From NCBI GenBank assembly GCA_032622095.1, contig CP136068.1, positions 137,027,989-137,091,988 of the forward strand: a DNA stretch of 64,000 nucleotides, given 5' to 3'. The position numbers and the translations under genes were made by a program. The notes under the pieces are model-generated. The model had not been told where the DNA came from. It searched no databases and was given only the letters and a program-made list of their open reading frames with translations. Shown piece by piece: positions 26,501 to 35,500 of this stretch; the stretch's first letter is position 1, and each line of letters starts with the position of its first letter. The stretch comes from Siphonodentalium dalli (lineage: Eukaryota > Mollusca > Scaphopoda > Gadilida > Siphonodentaliidae).

Positions 26501-29500
26501 ATATACCAAATTCACCCTCTGGGGACCTCATTCTGCTTACACCTCAGCAGAATGAGGTTCCCAGAGGGTGAATTTGGTGATGGGGACCTCATTCTGCAAA
26601 TTACAGACACCCTATTTCAAGGCTTGAAAATAAAATGCCTTACTTTGCTTTGAACATGTCTGTTTGTGTGTTTTTAACCCTTTACCCAACAAAACGGCCA
26701 AAAACGCCCAAATAAAGCTTCAACAGCCTAAAATATCTTCGGTCTGTCTCAATAACACCATACAAATATGGATATCATTGGAACCGGTTCATTGACCACA
26801 TTGTGATGGTTACAGTTATACCCTGTACCAATGCATTCTCTTATATATGCGAGTCGACCATAGGTTGCCTCGCATATATAAGAGAATGCATTGGCCTAAA
26901 AAAAATCTTTTTTACCATTTTTTCTTACATTCTTTAACAATTTTATAATTTTTTCTTACATTTTTTAACAATTTTTATAATATTTTTCTACATTCTTTGA
27001 CAATTTTATCATTTTTAATATGTGTTAAGCCAATGCATTCTCTTATATATGCGAGGCGACCTATGGTCGACTCGCGTATATAAGAGAATGCATTGGCACA
27101 GGGCCGTTCTGTTTGTGTGTTATTAATATCTACCAGTGACAAACATAAACAAATTAAAACAAAGTATCTTCCAGAATGAGAAAGGTACATTATCAAAGTG
27201 AAATTCTACGATTTAAATTTCCATGGCAGTTTGGAGCCCCAAACTATAAATAGTATTTTTCGCTCTTGTCACATTATCACCCAGTTTCGGGAATCAATAT
27301 AGCTCTATATACATGTGAAATACTGAAATACTAAAATACTGAAATCCAGACTCTATTTGGCTCAGAAAGTATTATTGATGTCTTAGAAATTACCAATAAC
27401 CCTTCCATGACTGGAGCTTCCTGAAATTTTGGGAAACCACTGAACTCAGCACACCTACAGTAATGCTCTAAGTAAGCGACTTCTTAACCACAGCAGAATT
27501 ATGGGTAACTTTTCAGGATTTAGTCGGAAATATGACTTGTTGCCATTCATCAGAAAGCTCTCGGCGAGAGCTTTCTGATGAATGGCAACAAGCCCTATTT
27601 CCGACTAAATCCTGAAAAGTTACCCATAATTCTTCTGTGGTTAATAAGTCGATTACTTAGAGCATTACTGTACATGATTTTGAGGTTCAAACATGTCCAT
27701 GTGTGTTTAGCTATTGCCATGTTTGACTTAGATTGGAAGAATATTATATCAGTCACTGATTTCCACAGAGAAACACTCTATGGATTTCCATCGATTTTTA
27801 TGGATGTTCAGATAATACAAGCAGATGACAGACAGAGAAACACCAAATGGATTCCCATTGATTTGTGGAGATGCTTAGATAATAATTTCAACAAATGAAG
27901 GAGAACTAAATTTTGACCTATCATCGAGTATGCACTTAAGCCACATTGGCACAAACTGAATACTTTTATCATCCATTGTGTAGGTTTGAAGAATGACGTA
28001 AAGTTGACAGTCAAGAGACTGCTTGAGACACGTTTATCAATCGTATTGATTAAGAAAAGCAATAACATCCTTGCTTTGTATTAATAAATTATTCCTAAAT
28101 CAATATTTGGAATAGGGTTCTTTGTTATCTTTATATTATCGGTGAAATATTGACGATATGATAGAAGGCTGTAAGTCAAATATAGTCTTGCAGTCCTCAA
28201 AAATAACCTATGAAGGGCTCTGTCGTCAAAAAGTACCAAGGCCAAACAAAACTTATATTTTGTTTCTCAGACACCTGCCTCCTCATAAATATAGAATATG
28301 TAGCTAGTGTCGTCGCTTAAACTGTTTGTGTCCATGAGGGAGATTTGAGCATCTATTGGGCAAGGCTCTGCCGAGTCCAATAGATGCCAAATCCCCCGAG
28401 CGGACATAAACAGTTTAAGTGACAACATTAGCTACATATTTTATTTATCCATCGCACAAACTTGCCTACTGTGAAGTAAATCTGTAATTTTCCTCAGTTT
28501 TACATTCGTTATTTTGATGACGCCCTTGCATTTATTAGGTCAAGCTAATTAGCATTCATGATGTGCAAAAACCGGAGTGCAGCTTAGAGCGAAATTGTTT
28601 GTTGTTTTTTTTAATATTTATTGTAAGTTGGCCTTGTTATAATGGTTTATAGATGTTTTAGATGTTTTAGAGCGAAAACACATATCCGTTTACGAATTTT
28701 GTATCAATTGCGGTGAATTATGGACGATAGAAACGTCTCAAAATCACAATGACGTCATTTAGGTCAGTTAACGTCCCTAGTTACCTGTGCAATTTGCATA
28801 TGCAATTAGGTCATGAAAGCAGTACTAACCTAATAAAGCTACATTGACCTAATAAATCTACATTGACGTAATAAACGTAATGTTTATTAGGCAGGCTTTA
28901 TGTAGGCGATAGAGGTAGTGAGCGGTGGATAAATAGACAGAACTGCACTGCATGAGGGACTTAAAGATCGGCTGCAGCTTCGTTCACAGCCGATATCGGA
29001 AATAAGTCTGCGCATGTCCATATCCGAGGAATCTCGAATGACAATGACCATGGATGCAGCCACAATGAATGCCACTTTCAGTATCAAATTCAAACAACAT
29101 GAATTCCCTGTAATTTGAGGGTCTGGTCTCATAAACTATATATGTACATTTTATACTTTTAAAAGCATCAATTAACATTATTTAATATAGGCCAAGGCAT
29201 ATCAAAAATAGTTTCTTAAAATTCGAAAGATGAGTGTTTTTGTTTCGTAAAACAACCATCGAACCCAAAGATAAAAATCTACATGTATCAACTACACATT
29301 TTTCATTCATTCAATCATTGTCCGCCTTTTTCATTTATTCAGTGTCCGCCATTTTGGATTTGATCGGTAGTACCGTATGGGAAATTGCAGCCAGGATTAG
29401 GTGGAAACATGATGTCACATATCCTGGTCATCGGTAACTTCGAGGTCCCATCTCCGGCTGCAACTATCTGCAGCCGATCTTGAAGTCACTCCATGTGAAC

Positions 29501-32500
29501 GTTATCACAAGAGTTTATTGTGGCGCAATTTCAGGAAATATGACCTGATGGGTAGCGCTGGGTGTTTTTATGGCCCACTAAAAATAAAAAATATATATCA
29601 TTTTGCCTCTGGGCTTCACCAATACAATGTCCACAATTCTGGCCACAAATCTAGCAAGACACATATATCAACTTTTATTTAAAATTTTCCTTGCTGTTTC
29701 TGAAAATAATAATGATTTCTTTTTGGTTTGTTTAAACTGTATATACTTGGGCTGTACATGTAATAACTTTATATTGAAGTTGTGTTAACACTTAATCAAG
29801 AAAAGTCATTTTCACATCCACAATGTTTTTGATATATCGCGAGTAAACACATAAATACCCGCCTGCTCAGGCCTGCTGGGATTGTTTTGTTGTAAAGAGA
29901 GGGAATAAAAACCTGCCTGCTGGGTTATTTTGTAGGTAAAAATGGCTATATCTAGAAACCTGCCAGCCTGCCCATTTTGAAATTAAAAAGTGTCAGATAA
30001 ACAGATAATAAACTTTGTGTGACCTCATATAGGGCTCTCTGGCATTGTTTGAATACTTGCATATTTAATCATTGTTTGAATTAGCTTTTGCTGGATAAAT
30101 AAAACCGTTTGTTTCTCATTGGTCTTCTAACATGATGTGGTAGGCAAATACTATATGTATGAATACAATATTTATTTGAGTTCAATTTTTAATGAAGACA
30201 CTAAATTAGCCATGTGTGTGGTTCTACCAAGATACAAATAGAATACAATTGGTTACAACTTGTTTGTGTCTGATTAGTTCTCATTCAGTGAGTTTTTTTT
30301 TTTTAGGTCTCGCCCCATCCCCCAACTTTGACCAAAGTTTTCAATAGTTGGACACTTCATGTCTGACAGAACATTTGGTTTTTCAGACCAAAAGAGGGTT
30401 GTTCTTATTGTTTGATATTCCAACCAGTATTTAGTGTAAAAATAGTTTTTAGACCAAAAGTTAAAAAAAAATCTACTTTCGATTTATTTTTTCGGCTTAA
30501 ATGGCCATAAGTTGGACATTTCTAACCCTAAGCTGGAATTTCCAACAGTTGGAAAGCTGTCATGGGAAACACTGGGGCTTTCTTCAGGCCCTGTCCCATT
30601 TACAAAATGCAACACCTGGAGAAATAAAACCCATCATAGAGTTTTCTCAGGGAGTTGAAAACTCCATGCTTCCCTCTGGGCCAAAGAAAATATTTCTGGT
30701 TGGGGTTTCCCTCTCTACCCAGTTTTAAGCCCTATGCCCTAAAGTTTTGGTGTTGTTTTGGTTTCAACAAAATCTTTCGAAAGTTAATGTCAAATGTTTA
30801 TATATATAACAAATTATTGGAAAAAATAAATAGGACATGAAAAGCCAGAATAGGTCAAAAATAAATTAAAATATAATATTTCAGTCCTACCTATGGATGC
30901 CAATTTATTCTGACTAGTAACCCCAAAAGAACTGTCAATAATAATACAAGAAAAAATTTAATCCATTTCTTCATGTTCTTCTCATAATTTGTGGTGATGA
31001 TTTTACTGATTTTTATAAATATCGCATATTCAACCATAGCGAGTGTGTTGGGTCCCTTTAAGACTCAGTATAGTTTTGCGATGATCTGTTCACTCGGAAC
31101 AAAAACATGATTACCTGGTGTTATTGACTTAGGTGTCTCTCAACAGATCAGAAAACATACAGCTATACTTAAGGTACTTGACCACCTCTAATGTGGTGTC
31201 ACCCCGTTAACCCTTTACCCAACAGAAGGGCCCTGTGCCAATGCATTCTCTTATATATGCGAGTCGACCATAGGTCGCCTCGCATATATAAGAGAATGCA
31301 TTGGCTTAACACATTAAAAATTATAAAATTGTTAAAGATTGTAAGAAAAAATGGTAAAAAGTGTTAAAAAAAGATTTTTTTTAGGCCAATGCATTCTCTT
31401 ATATATGCGAGGCGACCTATGGTCGACTCGCATATATAAGAGAATGCATTGGCACAGGGTATAACTGTAACTATCACAATGTGGTCAAGGAGCCGGTTCC
31501 AATGATATCCATATTTGTATGGTTCTATTGAGACAGACCGAAGATATTTTAGGCTGTTGAAGCTTTATTTGGCCGGTTTTGGCCGGTTTGTTGGGTAAAG
31601 GGTTAAAACCACGGTAATATACCATGATAACATCCAACACTGCTGTAAGGTTACCATTTATTGCCGTTCCACACCACACGTACCGTAGTTACACCACAAT
31701 GCATGCAGTCATGGTTCGCGTTACCGGGGTGATTTTTACGAACATATACTATTAATAAAGCAGGCCTGGCATTATTTATATTGCTCTGTGTATGCATTTT
31801 TGCCGCGTGCCTAAGTCAAGCCCTGTTCCATGTGTGAGGTAGACAATACATCAGTTTGTAGTATTCCAAGTATAGGACCTGAGAACACTTGATAGATTAT
31901 TTGTATATAAGGGTTAATTGAGCACGCAAGCCTTGAAATAGTGTGTCTGTCATTTGCAGAATGAGGTCCCCAGAGGGTGAATTTAGTGATGCTACCCTGC
32001 ATAGCGGGCTAGCATCACCAAATTCACCCTCTGGGAACCTCATTCTGCTGAGGTGTAAGCAGAATGAGGTCCACAGAGGGTGAATTTGGTAATGCTAGCC
32101 CGCTATGCTGGGTAGCATCACTAAATTCACCCTCTGGGGACCTTATTCTGCAAATGACACCCTATTTCAAGGCTTGATTCTGCGCAAACTGATAGACTTT
32201 TCCAGGCTTTTCCAGGAAAGTCTATTTTCACTTTCAGTTTCTGTTTTGATATGGAATACGGGAGATACGAGATCCTCATGGACATATTATTTTCTTAAAT
32301 TTTTGGTGTGACGGCCCGCTAATAGACCGCAGTATCATAACCGCACGGCACCGTAACTCCACTGCAGTGACCGTCTTGATACCGCTGTGGATACCGTATA
32401 CTACTGGTAATACATTACTGGGGTATCACCCCGTTTTTCAAGTCAATTACTTTGATGATAGCCATATATTGATTAACACTTCAAATTCATCCTACAATAA

Positions 32501-35500
32501 AAACATAATTTTAATTAGCACCAGGCAATTAATTTGACCACTTCAAAATAGTTTTGCGATGATATGTTCACTCAGAACAATAACATGATGATATAATTAG
32601 CTGGCGTTATTTACTTAGGTGTCTCTCAGATCACAAAACAGATATTGATTAACACTTCAATTCATCCTGCAATAAAAACTTAGCACCAGGCGATTGATTT
32701 GACCACTTCATGTTATATCCATAGCACTTATCTCATCTTGTATATATTGGACGCATCTTTGTTTACAGCCACCTCACTTATCAACTGATCATGAAGAGAG
32801 CCTTAAAAACTTATTAACCCTTTACCCAACAGAATGGCCCTGTGCCAATGCATTCTCTTATATATGCGAGTCGACCATAGGTCGCCTCGCATATATAAGA
32901 GAATGCATTGGCTTATCGCATTACAAATTGTAAAATTGTTAAAGAATGTAAGAAAAAATGGTAAAAAGTGTTAAAAAAAGATTTTTTTTTAGGCCAATGC
33001 ATTCTCTTATATATGCGAGGCGACCTATGGTCGACTCGCATATATAAGAGAATGCATTGGCACAGGGCATAACTGTAACTATCACAATGTGGTCAAGGAG
33101 CCGGTTCCAATGATATCCATATGTGTATGGTTTTATTGAGACAGACCCAAGATATTTTAGGCTGTTGAAGCTTTATTTGGCCGGTTTGTTGGGTAAAGGG
33201 TTAACCCATCCATGACTGGAGCCTTGCATATATAAGAGAATATATTGGCCTAACAATATCTACCTTGACCATGTAAGCCAGTGCATCCTCTTATACATAT
33301 ATTCGAGGCTGCCTTGGGAGACTCACATAGTTAAGAGAATGCACTGGCACAGGATCTTTAAACCTTTGGCAAGTAGAACGACACCGTATGGTTCGCGAGT
33401 GGAACGACATATATGTCGTTTCAGAAAGTGTCATTTTTATGTAACTTCAGTTGATTATCTGATTTATAAATGATCTGTATAGGAGATATTTTGATTAATA
33501 TAATGTCCCAATGTATAAGTGCCTTAGATTATGATAGCACACGTAAACAGAAAATATACATAAATTAAAACGAATTATTGGACATTTTGACACAAATTTG
33601 TTAATAATTATTGCTATGACGTTGACGTTAAACTCACGCATGACGTCATGTATATGACGTTATAGATACTCTCCAAAGGGTTAATGCTGTACCAGCATAC
33701 ATGTAGCTCCCGTCATTAAACGGTTAAAGTTACTGAAGGCCTTTGAAGTGGGTTCATGGGAAGTATGAGTTAATGAGAAATGACATAAAAGTCTATACAT
33801 GTACATTAATGCTCATAAGTAATCGACTTCTTAACCACAGCAGAATTATGGGTAACTTTTCAGGATTTAGTCGGAAATATGGCTTGTTGCCATTCATTGG
33901 AAAGCTCTCGCCGAGAGCTTTCCGATGAATGGCAACAAGCCATATTTCCGACTAAATCCTGAAAAGTTACCCATAATTCTGCTGTGGTTAAGAAGTCGAC
34001 TACTTAGAGCATTACTGTATATAAAACAACTATCATCAACAAGTACATGAAAAAATAGATTGGCTTTGTTCTTATTTTCATTATTAATAACTCTCCAATA
34101 ATGAGATATTGCATTTCAAAACTAATGTTACATAATTAATAGTGTTACAGTGGAATTGCCGGTAAAATTCCAATTAGTCCAATAAGATACCAGTTTAATC
34201 AGAACTTGACAGTAAACAAAGGAAAAGGCCAAAACATTGAAAAATATTCTGAAAATCATATTCAGTTTAAAATATTTAATTTTACTGCATGATTAGTGAT
34301 GTTTGTTGACAAATCACTGTAACAGTTTTGTTTATATAACAATGATTATAACAGGCAAAAGTTCGTTATTGGAGAACCAATAATAATGAATAAGAACAAA
34401 GTTGATCTATTTTTCCATGTTCTTCCAATAGTGGTGATGTTTTTACAGACTTTAGAAATTTTTTTGCTCATTCACTCACTGCAAGCGCCTTGACTACATT
34501 TAAAACTTTAATATCTGTACATTTAAAACTTTAATATCTGGATCATCTATAATTATACCCCCAGTTTTTTTACGTTTTCTTTCCATCTGTACTGTCCAGC
34601 TGTCATCCATATATATTCTGGCATATTTCTCAGCCATGAGTTATCTGATCTCAATGAACAAGCCCAAATAGTGTGTCTGTCATTTGCATAATGAGGTCAC
34701 CAGAGGGTGAATTTAGTGATGCTATCGCGCATAGCGGGCTAGCATCACCAAATTCACCCTCTGGGGACCTCATTCTGTTTAGGCCTCAACTGCTATGGGA
34801 GACCTAGGATCAGATTGAAGTTCCCCAGTTGAAGTTGGTGATGTTCACCAAATTTACCCTTTGGGAACCTCGTTCTTCTTACTGCTTAGGCCTCATCTTC
34901 TGGGCAGTATCTATAGTCGCAAATTAACATTGTTTTTAGTTACTTTTTCCCTTCTGAGAAGTTTCTATATCCCCTAATATGCATTAGATAAAATTCATCA
35001 TCGAGGTGACTAATGGGTGAAAATCACCAACTTTTCACTGGGGAACTTCAATCTGATCGTAGGTCTCCCATAGCAGTTGAGGCCTAAGCAGAATGAGGTC
35101 CCCAGAGGGTAAATTTGGTGATGCAAGCCTGCTGGGGACCTCATTCTGCAAATGACAGACACAATGTTTGCAGCCTTGTCAATGACAAGACAGACAAGTT
35201 AAGTTATAAGAAAAAACTCTGTCTGCATGGTTTTGATTTAGGTTTTGAGTTATAACCGCAAAATTTGAAGCTATATTTACTATAATGTGAGTTATGTCTT
35301 AACCCTTTACCCAACAAACCGGCCAAAACCGGCCAAATAAAGATTCAACAGCCTAAAATATCTTCGGTCTGTCTCAATAGAACCATACAAATATGGATAT
35401 CATTGGAACCGGCTCCTTGACCACATTGTGATAGTTACAGTTATACCCTGTGCCAATGCATTCTCTTATATATGCGAGTCGACCATAGGTCGCCTCGCAT

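Larger units (their letters stand above)
31074..32710. repeat. Local duplications around family A and E insertions
   Basis: 'ttttgcgatgatctgttcac' (31073) recurs at 32551, each followed by 'acttaggtgtctctca'. 'gattaacacttcaaattcat' (32470) recurs at 32647, each followed by 'agcaccaggc' and 'tttgaccacttca'. Confidence 0.65.
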
